A DNA stretch of 64,000 nt from NCBI GenBank assembly GCA_965649825.1, contig OZ287697.1, positions 558,001 to 622,000 on the forward strand, in the 5' to 3' direction. Below the pieces are notes generated by a model, which did not search any database, had not been told where the DNA came from, and worked only from the letters and a program-made list of their open reading frames with translations. Positions within the stretch are counted from its first letter, which is position 1; the number at the start of each line of letters is the position of its first letter. Positions 1-11,865 of this stretch are shown here, piece by piece. Made by a program: the position numbers and the translations under genes. The DNA is from Penicillus capitatus (Eukaryota > Chlorophyta).

Positions 1-754
1 CTCTCGGGCTGATGCACGCAGAGACTCAAATTTGCAAAGAGTTGAGGCACCTCATAGGTGAGCTGCTTCATGGCGTCGTCCAAGAGCCCCAGCAACTCCA
101 GCTGCGTCTTCAAGTCCTGCACTCCGATATCAAACTCGGAACCCATCTACCAATATGGCAGAGATCATTGGGAGGCCACATTGAGATGCGCTTGCTTTAC
201 ATGGAGGCTTTTGAGGCGATAAGCAGTTTCCATTTCGGCTTTTGTGTGGATGAGTTTTGTCTTGAGGGCAGCGTGCCGTTCTCCATCCTCGACGACTTTG
301 CCGACAAAACCCTTGAGCCAGTCCAAGAGATCATCATCCATGACATGATCCGGCGCATCTGTATGTCATGATGCTCATTTCTGTGATCTTAATTGACGAT
401 GACACCGTACCTGCAGTCCATTGGAGGTACTCCTGATGCGAAATAAGCCCCAATGCATGATAGAGCGGTGCCAAGAGGCCATCGCTTTCTAGCCTTGTCG
501 CGATTTCTTCCAAAGTACTCTCTTTCTTGATCCAGAATCGCAGTGAGATGGGTTCCGGTCGTGTATGGAGTGCCAGTTCATCCAAGTAGTGATTGAGCTT
601 CTGTTGATAGTTCCGTGAGAGTGGATGAAGCATGGAACAGGAAGTGTACTTTCAGAGCAGAGGCGTTGATCTCTTGCTCGGTGGGATAGGCAGAAAAGAG
701 ATCTGGATGCAAGAGACGCATGACTGAGCGAAGCAGCGCTTTCTCCTCCTTCAT
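1..754 (-). CDS. TCAIM-like (DUF4460/4461) protein, 3' part beyond left edge
   Basis: Four exons on the minus strand: 754-650, 600-411, 358-201 and 146 to beyond base 1. The joins keep frame with GT...AG introns of 49-54 nt. The start is the first ATG after an in-frame TGA nine bases upstream. The N-terminal stretch has an HPDLF core followed by a conserved-looking NASALKKLNHYLDEL segment, which resembles the J-like DUF4460 domain of T-cell activation inhibitor, mitochondrial (TCAIM). After a charged middle come helical segments that could be DUF4461. No obvious mitochondrial presequence is present, which is unusual for the family if this start is right. The family's molecular role is poorly known. 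The assignment rests on recalled family resemblance of the first 80 residues; the rest could only be called a helical protein. Confidence 0.55.
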
Positions 755-1929
755 GTCGCTTCAGCTTCCTGCAATGATGAATGATGTGACGCACGAAGAT
801 CGAAAGGGTGCCCGGATCTCGGCCATATCGCTGATGGCTGTGGGGATAGCCAGATAGAGATACGTAAGATAAGACGCGTCAAGGGGCATCTATTCCTGAA
901 CGCTCGTTTGTGAAAACTCTTAAGACGCATCCGTCGTTTCGATTGAACGCGTCTCGATTTGTGCTTTACGAGGTTTTCTGAGAAAATCGGAGAGCGATGA
1001 AGATTCGTGAATGCTGGCCAGTCACACTTCTAAAAGTGTGATGTATTGGTTTTTCGCCTAAAGGAGAATCCCTTGTTGGATGCCCTTCAAGCGCGTCAGT
1101 AGATAAAGAGTGAGAACTACATGACTGTCCATCTGCCTAAGCATAGGACAATATATTGACCCATTGTCATTGCCGAATCGCCCAGCCCTAGAGGCCGATT
1201 TCCTTTGAGGTTGGTCCACAGCAATTGTAGATACCGACGTGGTTGACGAGAAGATGAGTGTTGTGGCCGTGTTCGTGCAAAACGAAGAGAGCTCCAGGAA
1301 GGTTCACCGTCACAGGACTTGTTTTTGGTCGCCATCGTTTTTGCCTTCTGCTAAAGTGTGTTTTGTGGATGCGTCGTGTGATCTGTGATGTTTACATGTG
1401 GACGGATGGTTCTGTTTTAACAGATCTACGGTTGAGCTTTTCAGACTGTTTTGTTGACCCCATCATTGCTGAATGCCAACCGATGCGAAGCATGGAAGCG
1501 TGATTAACGTATCTTTAGATGTAAAGAATCCACAACGAAGTGAGACACAGTGCGGCCACTATAAAGCAGAACAGGCAGACAATGGAGACCATGTGATGAG
1601 GGACTCGTGAGTTTCCGGATGTAACGCAAACGGACGCTTCAAGAGAGCCAAAGGCTCAATCAGTAGCTGTAAGATGAAGAAGTCAGAAGGGCGGAGCATC
1701 ATGTGGTCAAGGACGGAAGCTTGTCGCTCGCTCTGGCTACTTACCACCTATCAGTAACTTCTTAACGAAGCACAGACATAACTAAACCCATCTAGATGCG
1801 AATCGCCCATAGCTTTTCGTTATACCCGTCCAGAGAGCGACCACTCCACTCTGAATGAATGTTGTGGCATCTCTTTTGTAGAAATGAAACGTTTCCATTG
1901 CCGGTTGACACGTTTACCGCATTAAGGTC

Positions 1930-1952
1930 GCCGTCGTCTCTACGACGACGGC
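1930..1952. repeat. Perfect 9-bp inverted repeat
   Basis: Arms GCCGTCGTC and GACGACGGC surround a 5-base loop. The function is unknown; it sits in the middle of a gene-free stretch, over 700 bp from the nearest gene start. Confidence 0.6.
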
Positions 1953-2436
1953 ATTCTTTGAAGTGCTAAGAAGGAACGATCGTTTAGATGGACATGAAAG
2001 AGAGAGGCTCAAATCGGCATCGAAGGGCGCAGAAATCAAGTGCGGCAGTGGTTGGTGTCTGTGCATCCGTTTGATGTGACGGGTGGATATAGGAGGGAAC
2101 CTGAAACGACACCTGTCACCTTTCCCGTTCTGTTGACTGGCGACGAAGGACGCGACAGCAGCTAAATATTCACTCCAATTCAGACACTCGGAAGAGCCAC
2201 CGTTTACATGTCACCACCGTCTCGGTTCTCCACACTTCACCGGCATAGAGTACGTGGCTATCGCCCAAGTGTTCGTGCTTGCTAGGAGTGGCCGAATCAC
2301 GGCCATTCGACATCGGATCTACCCACTCTCGTCACATCGCCAAATACTCTCGACGATAAGACGACGCTGTAGACTCCCGATCGCGATGGATTTGCGATTT
2401 GAGGACGAGCGACGACGAAGTTTATTGCCAATACGT

Positions 2437-2446
2437 TATATAAAAA
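2437..2446 (+). promoter_or_regulatory. TATA-like box of the VWA gene
   Basis: The run TATATAAAAA lies about 220 bp upstream of the ATG at 2664 and is the only strong TATA match in the upstream region. Its distance implies a long 5' leader or a leader intron. This is an inference from sequence and position only. Confidence 0.35.
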
Positions 2447-2663
2447 AGTGTCATGCGTCCACCTTACGTAAGACTTGGTGAATGCATCATCTTCGATGAC
2501 AAAGCGACATTTCTTCGGTACACATCAGTAAAGCAGATCTGCTCTTGTCGTCCTCGTAAATTCCATTCGCCGCGTCACAACGCGAAAAAAATCTCGCAAA
2601 AGACTTTCGCTGAGAAATCTCAAACGCCACGAATCGCTGTGCTGCCCATCATCGACAGCAACG

Positions 2664-5600
2664 ATGAAGCGACGAGGAGGCATCATTTGCGCGTTGCTTG
2701 TGTTTGTCAGTCTACTAGACACGGGAGAGACCATCGAAAGCGTGAAGCGTGATAATGGCGACTCTGGAATTACGTCTGCTGTCACTTACGAGTATGCAAC
2801 CTACAGCTGCGATGCGGAGGAGTCATCGGCACTTTTCACGGTGATGGCGAATGGCGACCAAGCAACGCAACCGGTGTTGTCGCTGACGTCCGTTTTGGAT
2901 CTCTCTGGGTCAATGGCCGGCGCCGATAGGATATCGCTCATGCAGGACACAAACGTCTTCCTTTTGAAGGAACTCGCTGAGTTGGATAATCCTCACAGAT
3001 TTGGTACAGTGACTTTTTCGACCGGGACTCGAGAACTGGTCCCTCTGGACGTCATCAGATTGAGTTCAGTGCAGGGCATCAGTAACACGATCAAGGGCAC
3101 CAGAGCAGGGGGCAGTACAAACTTGCTCGCGGGCATCGAGGAGGGATTCAAACAGCAGACACAGGACCGTGCGAGTGGCCACTTTGTGCGAGTGATCTTC
3201 GTTTTTACTGATGGAAGACCAAACGGTTCGCCAGAAGGAATCGTTGCCAAAGCCAAAGCTCTCGTGGCACAGCGACCAGATGTTGCCATCTACACATTTG
3301 GCTATGGCTCCAATCTGGATTACACTTTGTTGCATCGTCTGGCTGAAGTTGGCAGAGGCACGGCATCGATCATCAAGAAACCGGAAGACATGGCAACCGC
3401 ATTCGGAGCTGCTTTGGCAGGTAAATGTCACATCATCACTCAACTCGCGTTACGGGGTGTGTATTCTGTCGCAGGTCTGTTGAGTCAGGTGGCCGACAGT
3501 ATCAAGTACACCGTCACTCCGGCGAACGGAGCTCAGGTCAAGAGCGTGAAAGCTGGTGGCACGATCCGTCCGGTCGGAAATGGATTTGAAGTGGATTTGG
3601 GCGATATGCAGCAGGGGGAACTTCGAACGGCCATCATCAATTTTGTGACGGCAAAGAGTTGCACAGCAGCGGAACCTGTGGCCATTAATGGAGAGAATAC
3701 GAACTCCGGCACGGGTCAAGGTACCGAAGACAAACCCGACAGCCCCACGTTCGATCGAAATCCAAAGCCACCTCCTCAAGAACCCGAGGTCGTTGTTGTC
3801 GCGGAGAGACTGCGTCGCAGTGTATTCGACGAACGATTCAGCCAGGCGACAAATGCACTGACCCAGGGCAACGAGGCTGGAGCGATCCAAGCACTGGAGT
3901 CCCTTGTGAAAGATCTTGAGGCCACCGGCATGCAAAAGAAAGTCGTCTGGATCAAGAGGGGACTGGAAGACGTTAAGATTGTCTTAGGACAGCTGAAATC
4001 AACGTCCTCCACTAACGCACTTACTTTCTTGATTGCTGACCTGTACAGCATCTGGGATGCGATTACAAAGCAGAGGACAGGATCGACGAACCAGAACCTG
4101 CAAAGCGTTAAGTATATCACGACGACTGCCAAGGAGGAGTTGAGCACCAAAGCCAAGAGGGAAGTGCTGGACATCATACCGCCGGCGCCTTTTACCTTGT
4201 CGATAAATTCGGCCGTTTCTCAGACGAGAAAGGAGAAAGGCGACAACATCATCGACGTTCTCTATGCTCTCGAAGCACTGCCGTCGAAGAAGAAGCGGCC
4301 GCCGCTGTCTTTGACCGTCGTGGTCGACACATCGCAGTCCATGAACGGAGACGCCATGAAGAAGCTGATCACCACACTGAAGCGCCTGGTTGACTGGCTG
4401 GATGCAAAGGAGGATGCGAATGTCCTTCTCGGTGTCATCACCTATTCAGATGCCGTTCATGAATTGCTCCCCCTGACGAAACTCAGTGGCATCGATGTTC
4501 CAAAAGTCAAAGCATCGTTTGAGGCCATTCAGGCCGGCGGACAGGCGAAGATCGATGCGGCTCTGACGAAAGGCGTCAATCAGCAGCTCAGCTTTGCGCG
4601 CTGCTCTGGGTCTCGCGTGGTCTTCCTCCTGTCGAGCAGCGGATCGGCGTCTTCTAGTGATGCCATCGTCAGATCGCTTCAATCGCAAATCGGCTCGAAG
4701 AAATCGCTGCTCTCTGTGTACACGTTTGCTATGGGAAACGCCGATGTTAAGCAAATGGAGAAGATCGCTGTGGCCGGGAACGGACAACGGTATATTCTGT
4801 CATCGCCAGACGACATTCCGACGAGCTTCGGCGATGCCATTGGTGGATTACTTGGCATCTCTGCCAAGAACATTAAGATCATGTTTGCCCCCGCCGATCC
4901 AGCTGTCGAGATCATCAGTACTTTCCCCGGAGGCGTATCCCAAGGTGGCGGCGCCTTTAATGTCTCCGAAGAAAACATATTCGAGTCAGAGAGACGCGAA
5001 TTCATGGTCACCGTTCGTTTCCCTGAGTCCAGTGATCCAGCTCTGATACTGAGCATCGCGGTGTGTTACGTCGACGCCGATACCTGTGGAGTCGCCGAGA
5101 GCACCGTTGCCTCCATTGGGCCTGGTGAGAGATCGCCAAAGAGCATGAAGCAGCGACGCATGGAGCGAGATGTTGCCGTAAAACTGAAACAAGCTTCGGA
5201 CATCTGCATGACGACGACAAACCTCGAAGAGGCCATCGGTTTTGTCCGTGACGCGAACTATGTCGTCGCCACGAGTGCCACTGGCGACTACAGATGGGCG
5301 CTGATTGTCGACCTCATGCATCTTCGAGGCAAACTGAGATGCGCCAGGGATGGCACCGAAACAAGAGACAGTGCCTGTGCACAAGTGAAGGCATTGACGG
5401 AACTCTTCGAGACAAAGAGATACAAGTGCATGGACTCTAACCATTTCCTCGTCTCTAAGTACTATGACTCGGACACACGAAAGAAGAGCAGAAAAGCGAT
5501 GACTCAGAGAAGCATATCACAAACTGTATGCCAGAAAAGCAATTCGGCAGTAGCAGAGCTTCGATCTCAGATCAGTAACTGGATGAGGGATACAAGCTCT

Positions 5601-6062
5601 GCCAATTTCGACGATCTCTATGTCCAGACGACAGAGCACCAGAGCAGGGCATCGATGCAGGATGTGACTGATGATGTGACGTCCGGCAATGCTTTCGAAG
5701 AACACGATGCATTGACGGAGGAAGTCGCGATGTCATTCATGCGCCTGGATGACGCCCTGGCTCATGGGGACATCACAACAGCCCTGACTGAAGCGTCGAT
5801 CGCCCTTCGACGTCTTCAGGAATCTCCGCGTCACGACGACGATGTCGTGTACGCAATGGCCGACCATTTACTGGAAAGATGCCAGCAACTTCTCGAATCT
5901 GTCGACAGTGCATGCTATGCATGGTATGGGTCGGATCGTAACACACCCTTGGCGGGAGGACTTGGACGCGTCGTCGACAAAGAGACGACGGAAGAAGAGA
6001 CGAAGCCATATGGGGAGACACACGACTCCTTCTTCTGGGAGTCAAATTTTGTCGCTCAGTAA
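2664..6062 (+). CDS. Secreted protein with two VWA domains
   Basis: Intronless, 1132 residues, unlike its many-exon neighbours. Residues 1-23 form a signal peptide (basic MKRRGG start, then a hydrophobic core). VWA domain 1 spans about residues 70-255 and has a complete metal-ion-dependent adhesion site: D79, S81 and S83 in DLSGSM, T152 in AGGSTN, and D183 in FTDG. A proline-rich linker (about 357-378) leads to a helical region (380-500). VWA domain 2 spans about 545-735. It keeps DTSQSM (555-560), but the threonine site reads AGGQAK and the second aspartate site reads LSSSG, so metal binding is doubtful. The C-terminal 350 residues are helical with several cysteines and resemble nothing I recognise. 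It is likely an extracellular or endomembrane adhesion-type protein whose ligand cannot be inferred. Confidence 0.9.
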   Translation: MKRRGGIICALLVFVSLLDTGETIESVKRDNGDSGITSAVTYEYATYSCDAEESSALFTVMANGDQATQPVLSLTSVLDLSGSMAGADRISLMQDTNVFLLKELAELDNPHRFGTVTFSTGTRELVPLDVIRLSSVQGISNTIKGTRAGGSTNLLAGIEEGFKQQTQDRASGHFVRVIFVFTDGRPNGSPEGIVAKAKALVAQRPDVAIYTFGYGSNLDYTLLHRLAEVGRGTASIIKKPEDMATAFGAALAGKCHIITQLALRGVYSVAGLLSQVADSIKYTVTPANGAQVKSVKAGGTIRPVGNGFEVDLGDMQQGELRTAIINFVTAKSCTAAEPVAINGENTNSGTGQGTEDKPDSPTFDRNPKPPPQEPEVVVVAERLRRSVFDERFSQATNALTQGNEAGAIQALESLVKDLEATGMQKKVVWIKRGLEDVKIVLGQLKSTSSTNALTFLIADLYSIWDAITKQRTGSTNQNLQSVKYITTTAKEELSTKAKREVLDIIPPAPFTLSINSAVSQTRKEKGDNIIDVLYALEALPSKKKRPPLSLTVVVDTSQSMNGDAMKKLITTLKRLVDWLDAKEDANVLLGVITYSDAVHELLPLTKLSGIDVPKVKASFEAIQAGGQAKIDAALTKGVNQQLSFARCSGSRVVFLLSSSGSASSSDAIVRSLQSQIGSKKSLLSVYTFAMGNADVKQMEKIAVAGNGQRYILSSPDDIPTSFGDAIGGLLGISAKNIKIMFAPADPAVEIISTFPGGVSQGGGAFNVSEENIFESERREFMVTVRFPESSDPALILSIAVCYVDADTCGVAESTVASIGPGERSPKSMKQRRMERDVAVKLKQASDICMTTTNLEEAIGFVRDANYVVATSATGDYRWALIVDLMHLRGKLRCARDGTETRDSACAQVKALTELFETKRYKCMDSNHFLVSKYYDSDTRKKSRKAMTQRSISQTVCQKSNSAVAELRSQISNWMRDTSSANFDDLYVQTTEHQSRASMQDVTDDVTSGNAFEEHDALTEEVAMSFMRLDDALAHGDITTALTEASIALRRLQESPRHDDDVVYAMADHLLERCQQLLESVDSACYAWYGSDRNTPLAGGLGRVVDKETTEEETKPYGETHDSFFWESNFVAQ

Positions 6063-8635
6063 AGATGACGTTGAGCACATTCAAGTGCGCCTGGCACAAG
6101 CCTAGGCGATTAAACGCACTTTTTTGCTTTTTTAGACGCAAAGGCATGCTTGTTCCTTTGCGGATCTGCCAGCTAACCAAATGTGTCTGGCTCATTTCGG
6201 CTGAGTCTTCAGCACGAAATGAAATGGATCGTTGGTGTTGTCGGACTCATAGCTTTGAATATTAGACATTTTTGATCATAATCGTACGGCTAAATGACCG
6301 TCTGCAAACGCAAATCTCTTATCGTTTGGACGAAACGGACAGATTTGTGACATCTAGGTTCGACAACAGCGAAATGCATCAGCATGATCGCACCGCTTCT
6401 TCTTGATCTTATCTATCTCACCTCAGCGTGCATGCAGAACGCCATTCCAAAGCTGCCGTATGTCTAGGGATCACTGCATCGAACGCTCTCTCTTTTCGAT
6501 CTCTCTTTCGGATGTCGCATAGTTATCCGAAACACATGGTCGAAAGAGATAACAGTTCTGCCAAGAAAAGCGAATTATTCGATCTGGAGACGACGTGTCT
6601 TCAGAAGAGAAGAATGAATCCTGACAAAGGAGTTCACAGAAACGTGATCACCTCAACCACGTGCTGCTCGTTTTTGCCTCCCAATCTGTTATGTGCTCGT
6701 TGAGATGTCGCCCTAGTGCAAGGATGTTTCACTTGTTGACGAACTCAGCCAAATCGAGAACAACGAAAAAGATGCCCGCCTCTATTACACCAAGTAAGAG
6801 TCTGTAAGAACAGCCACGTCAAACTCGTTTTTAATGTACATCGTGCAACGCGCATACGATGTCGTCATTCACGTGAGACCTTAAGGTGCATCCGTCATTG
6901 CCGTTTTGGCGGGCACATCCAGTTTACATCGACCTGAGCCAACCTTCTGCTTTTTCGGTCGAGTGCGTGTGGACGAAGAAACGGCAGTGATAGTTGTTAT
7001 CTGCGAAGTGAAGATCCCACGCCGCGCAATCCTCTACAACAGGACCATTGCCACGCGTCGTGGAATCGTGGACTAACGGGCGGTCTCCAAACAGTGGCCG
7101 TAGCACATTAGGACGGAGCCAACGACGCAGACCGTTGGCTCACTGTCGCAAATAATTTGGGCAGCCTGGATTTGAAGTCCCGAGTATTTTTCACCAACAT
7201 AAACGTCGATGCCTGTACGCCAGTAGAGTCAACAGAGCCACGACAAACAGAAGAGCGTACCAAGGTTCGCCGCCTCCACTGAGTCCAAGTCAACAGAGGC
7301 GTTTATGTCGAAAACAAGGTCGGGTTTGGTTGGAACCAGAATGCGAGCTGCCTCCTGACGACAAAGGGAGATCTGTTTAACCCTGTCGACGAGAAAGAAA
7401 ACGAAAGGGAACCGCGTAAAGGCAGAAAACGGCCAAGATGATAGCCAGTGGCGGCGCTCTTGTAAACATCTTTCTTGGCGAGTGAGTGTCTCAGAAAAGA
7501 TCTTGGCGGAAAGAAAAGCCCGACGACGATTCAACTGCAAAAGCGAAATGGCAGCGTCATGTAGCCATTGTTGGAATTTATGTCCATCTAATGGTCGCAC
7601 GTAAACGTATGGTCACCATCTGTCCATTAATGTCAATTTGCGAATCGATCCGTGCATGAGAGCTATGTAAAGATGACCTGACCCTGTAGGACAGTCATCC
7701 AATCATGAAAGTCCCTTCGATGCTGCCACGAAATACTTGCTATTGACGCCCGTCTCCAGAATCACAGCAATGCGCATGTCACATCTTCATGCCGGCCTTC
7801 CTTTCATCCAGCTATCCCGGGTCAGATCAATTCAGGTGACCCAACACTGTCCTAGAGTCCGTCCATCATAAAGGAGATTGACGTGTTGTCCTTCTTTGAA
7901 AAAGTCCTGTGAGAATGTCCTTCAGCAACGAGGTCGTCAAATTACATACACATCGAACGGAGCTGTTTAGAGATTCTGCTTAGTGATTTGAAAGCAAAAT
8001 GACTTCAACAACGACAGGTGCGGCAACTCCTGGCCAAGAGGAGCTGACAAGGAAACTCCTGGATGGATATAAAAGGTCCGTGGAGAGGCCGAAGCTTCTC
8101 TGTGATGCCAAAGACTGATAATTTCAACGTCTAGAGCTGCTGTGCTATCTTTAGAACGTTCTCTGCCTGCCGTTCATTTCAGCGCGTTTTTCCTTTAGAC
8201 CTCTTTGTATTCGTTTTGGGTCTATCGCAGCAGCAGTTGCCGTTGACGCCGTCTGTAGATTTCTCTGTTTTCGGTCCAAAAGATGAGGCACTCGGTTTTC
8301 CATCTGTGTCTTTTGCTTTTCCTTCAAGCGCCGTACCCGACATCATGCGCTCGGGAAGCACCACAAGAACACGTCCGTCAAAGCAGATACAGTACGCCTA
8401 CCGACATAGCGACACGCTTGACATCATCAACAGCTTCTTACGTTCTGCCGTCATGGCATGCTCCGCCGCCAACTGCGAATAAGCGATCGGTCGTTTTATC
8501 TTACCTCAGGCAGAGGGAGGATTTGAAAAAGGAAACCTCGAAAGAGTGCTGCTGTCAGTTCGATACCACTTCTCGTTTCACAGACAGCGACAAAGTCGAT
8601 GTCCCGTCCGACCAAGATGATCATAACGTAGTACG
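6063..8635. other. Gene-poor stretch with weak small-ORF candidates
   Basis: No recognisable family. A minus-strand ORF at 7229-7600 (123 codons) looks compositionally random. At 7999-8218 an ATG-initiated exon could splice through an intron starting at 8073 into the ORF at 8216-8482, encoding a short hydrophilic protein. An overlapping frame at 8283-8639 starts with a signal-peptide-like MRHSVFHLCLLLFLQ segment and ends just before the ankyrin gene. At most one of these overlapping candidates can be a gene. Expression data would be needed to decide. Confidence 0.3.
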
Positions 8636-11139
8636 ATGACCAAGACAGCCTTCATGTATGAGGTATCGCAACACAGGCATCCATTTGTGCTAGGATGCGA
8701 GCAGTTGCCAAGAAACCAAGCACGATACACCATGGGCACGACAAGAGTGCGATGTTGACCAGATTAATGCAAAACGCCTGTTCAGAAAGATTACAAAACG
8801 ACGCTGATGTGCGTGAGGTACTAGACACACTCAAAAGTTTGTGCGGCTGCCATACCTTATCCACCACAAAAAGATCGTTTCCAAAAAGACATGTCGATCC
8901 AGTCATCGAAAGTAAAAATACAGATCGCTTCGGACGGACGCCACTTCACCGTGCAGCAAGAGATAGAAAGATGAAAGATGTGAAGGTAAATGGCCTTCCC
9001 TTGGTCTGCTCTCTGGCAATCTCGGCAGTATTTCCGCAGAGACAGATCAGACAAGGGGCAGACATCAATGCTCGAGACAAAGATGGATGGACGCCACTTC
9101 ATATGGCCGCAGCTGGAGGGCACACCGGAATCGTCAAGGTCCACTCCTGTTCATCATGGCTCTTCTCACTTTCCGAAACACATGCCTAGCTTCTCTTGGC
9201 TCACAGGGCTCGTGTCAACGTTGCCGATGACAACGGATCGTCGCCGCTTCACGAGGCAGCGCGTCATGGACATACCGACGTCGCAAAGGCGAATCCTGCA
9301 TCATCGCCTGTCTTCGTTATCGAGTCACAGACGCCCGCAGGTTCTTCTGCGTTACGGCGCTCGGGTCAACGTCAAGACCGAAGAGAGATGGACGCCACTC
9401 CACTTGGCAGTGAGTACGGGAAACGTCGAGATTATCAAAGTACACACCGTCTGTATCCATTCCTGTCCAAGCAACGAAGTTAACAGAGACTTCTGCGTCA
9501 CAATGCCTCGGTCAACGTCGAGACAGACGATAAATGGACGCCACTCCACGAAGCTGCGCGTTCTGGAAATACTGAGATCGTCAACGTAACATCTCCGAGG
9601 TGACTGGCCTTCTGTGTTAGGGAAATGCAATGTTAGATTCTTATGGATCACGGCGCCCGTGTCAATGTCTTCGATGAAGACGCATGGGCGCCCCTTCATC
9701 TTTCGGCACGTGATGGATATCCCGATATCGTGACAGTAAATGCCACATCTACGATGGGTCGCCTTTCCGAGACAGACAATCGTAGGCTCTTTTGGATCAC
9801 GGCGCTCTGATCGATGTCCTGACGGATGACAAACGCACGCCGCTTCATCTTTCGGCGCGTAATGGATACACCACGATTGCGATGGTGCATTGTATGTATG
9901 CGTTTTCTCTTTTCGACTGTTTTTGCAGGCTCTTGTCGATCGCAACGCTTCGATCAACATCTTTGACGAAGACAGATTGACGCCACTTCATGAATCGGTG
10001 CATGCCGGGGACGCCGAACTCACTCAGGTGGAGTCCTTGTGCATGCTCATTCACTCCACTGACCCACCTATGCAGGTCCTCCTGGATCACGGCGCGCTGC
10101 CTGACGTGTTTGATATCACTGCTACGGCCCCGCTACATGTGGCAACGCTTTTTGGACGCGAAGACATCGCGAAAGTAAACGGACATCTGCGACACCGCCT
10201 CGCGCGTAGAGGACGCGTCTTTGCAGATTCTTTTGGAAAGCGGCGCGTCCGTCAATGTCGCCGATGTGCATGGATGGACGCCACTCTATCTGTCGGCACT
10301 CGTCGGCAGCCATTCTGTCGCCGAGGTGAACGCCAGATTCCGAGCTAACCGAATCCGATCGTCATCCTCAGGCTTTGTTGGATGGCGGTGCATCAGTCGA
10401 CGTGCAGAATGATGATGGACGGACGCCGCTTCACGAAGCAGCGCGATTAGGGAGCACTGAGATCGTCGAGGTGCATTCCTGCTGGAATCCATCCCCCCTG
10501 CACAGAGAAATTTGCAGGGGCTCTTGAATCGCAGTGCAGAGGTGAATATTGTTGACAAAGACGGATTGGCGCCGTTACACGGAGCAGCGTGTTATGGGCG
10601 GGCCAAGATTACAAAGGTGCGTTGTGTATTCACGACAACGACGGACTCCCCCTTTGCCGACTGGACCATTCCTAGGCTCTTTTGCGCCGCCACGCGTGGG
10701 TCAATGTTCAATCGGAGAATGGAACGACGCCACTGCATCTCTCAGCGCGCCACGGCCGCGACTGGATCGTAAAGGTGCGTTGTGTGTCTGCGTCGTCGAT
10801 TGGACACGAGACTGGCATTCATAGATGCTCCTGCGTCGGGGAGCTCGGATCAACGTCGCTTTAGAGGACGGATGGACGCCGCTTCATCTTGCGTCGTACG
10901 GTGGACATCTCCACGTCGCAAGGGTGTGTGTCGTGCGTCACAAGCAAGGAGTGATTGATGACTGGTTCTTGTAGATCCTTGTTGCTGCCGGAGCGAACAC
11001 GACGAGCAAAGAAGATGATGGAAAGATCTCTTTGGATGTGGTTTGCACCGCAACTGACGCCACGTGTTCAGACGAAGAGCGAGAAGCGCTCATTAGACTA
11101 CTGACGCCTCGACGCAGAAACTTCCGCATTAGTCTTTAG
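8636..11139 (+). CDS. Ankyrin-repeat protein, one exon per repeat
   Basis: About 580 residues. A first long exon (8694-8985, possibly preceded by a tiny exon 8636-8655) ends in half an ankyrin repeat. Thirteen exons of exactly 99 nt then begin at 9040, 9190, 9341, 9487, 9637, 9786, 9929, 10076, 10227, 10372, 10518, 10676 and 10825. The last exon is 10975-11139. All introns between them are phase 0 and 44-59 nt long. Each 99-nt exon encodes one 33-residue repeat that usually starts LL..GA.VNV and carries TPLH near the middle. One intron (9289-9340) begins GC rather than GT. No signal peptide, membrane span or catalytic domain is visible, so this is presumably a cytosolic protein-binding scaffold whose partner is unknown. 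The N-terminus is the least certain part; the ATG at 8695 is the alternative start. Confidence 0.9.
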
Positions 11140-11865
11140 TGTTTGCAAAGGAGTTTGCGACATTTGTTGTTAATGTTGATCGATGGTGGAATCGTCGAGA
11201 GAGGCAAGGCATTCATGCCGTTTCGTTTGAGTGAATCATTGTGTTAAAACGTTTGAACAGGGGAGAACATTTTTGGACATTATCTTTAAACACACCTCTC
11301 TCCTTGCTATGTCTGTGCGCGTGTGCGTTCGATACTTTGACAGCACCATGCTATCACAGAAGAAAAGCGAAACTTGATGAATGTAACCTGAAAGCGACAA
11401 CGTTCGTTCTCATCTTCTGCCTGCAATTCAAAAGAGATATATGAAATGTCTTTTCGCACAGGAGAACAGAAAACCTGTCATTTCCCGACGCCATCTTAAC
11501 GTCTGGATTCTTCCGTCAGATCCGATCAGTGAGCTCCCAAAGCCGCCGACGTCAGAATCTTGTCCGAAACAATATGATAGAAGAAGTCTGTTCACAAAGG
11601 AAGATATATACTGTTCAGCGCTCTTATTAAATTCCGGATTCCTTCGTAAAGTGACAACAGATAATCACCTCAAGAAAACTACTAGAACGCATGGTGAGCG
11701 AAATGACCGATCTTCGCTTTGGAGCTCCAGCACCGGACAACCTCTTCATGTTTGAACGATGCGTATTGCCTGTAATGCAATGGGATGTGCATTCGATCGT
11801 TCGATGGCGAACCGACAATAAAACAGAAGAATTTACATCAGCTCTTAGAAATGACAGATCTCTTG
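11140..11865. other. Intergenic, nothing recognised
   Basis: About 0.7 kb between the ankyrin stop and the stop of the minus-strand gene that follows. Only short, mutually overlapping ORFs without family resemblance are present. The converging neighbours suggest this is 3' flanking sequence for both genes. Confidence 0.5.

Larger units (their letters stand above)
755..2663. other. Intergenic stretch, no convincing gene
   Basis: About 1.9 kb with only short ORFs (up to about 100 codons) that resemble no family and overlap in several frames. It holds a small perfect hairpin (1930-1952) and a TATA-like element (2437-2446) that probably belongs to the downstream VWA gene. No tRNA-like cloverleaf or long repeat was seen. 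Confidence 0.5.

Noticed and set aside
9601-9960. Antisense ORFs (up to 202 codons) across the ankyrin array
   Set aside because: Shadows caused by biased codons in the sense repeats; they run through the introns and exons alike without splice logic.
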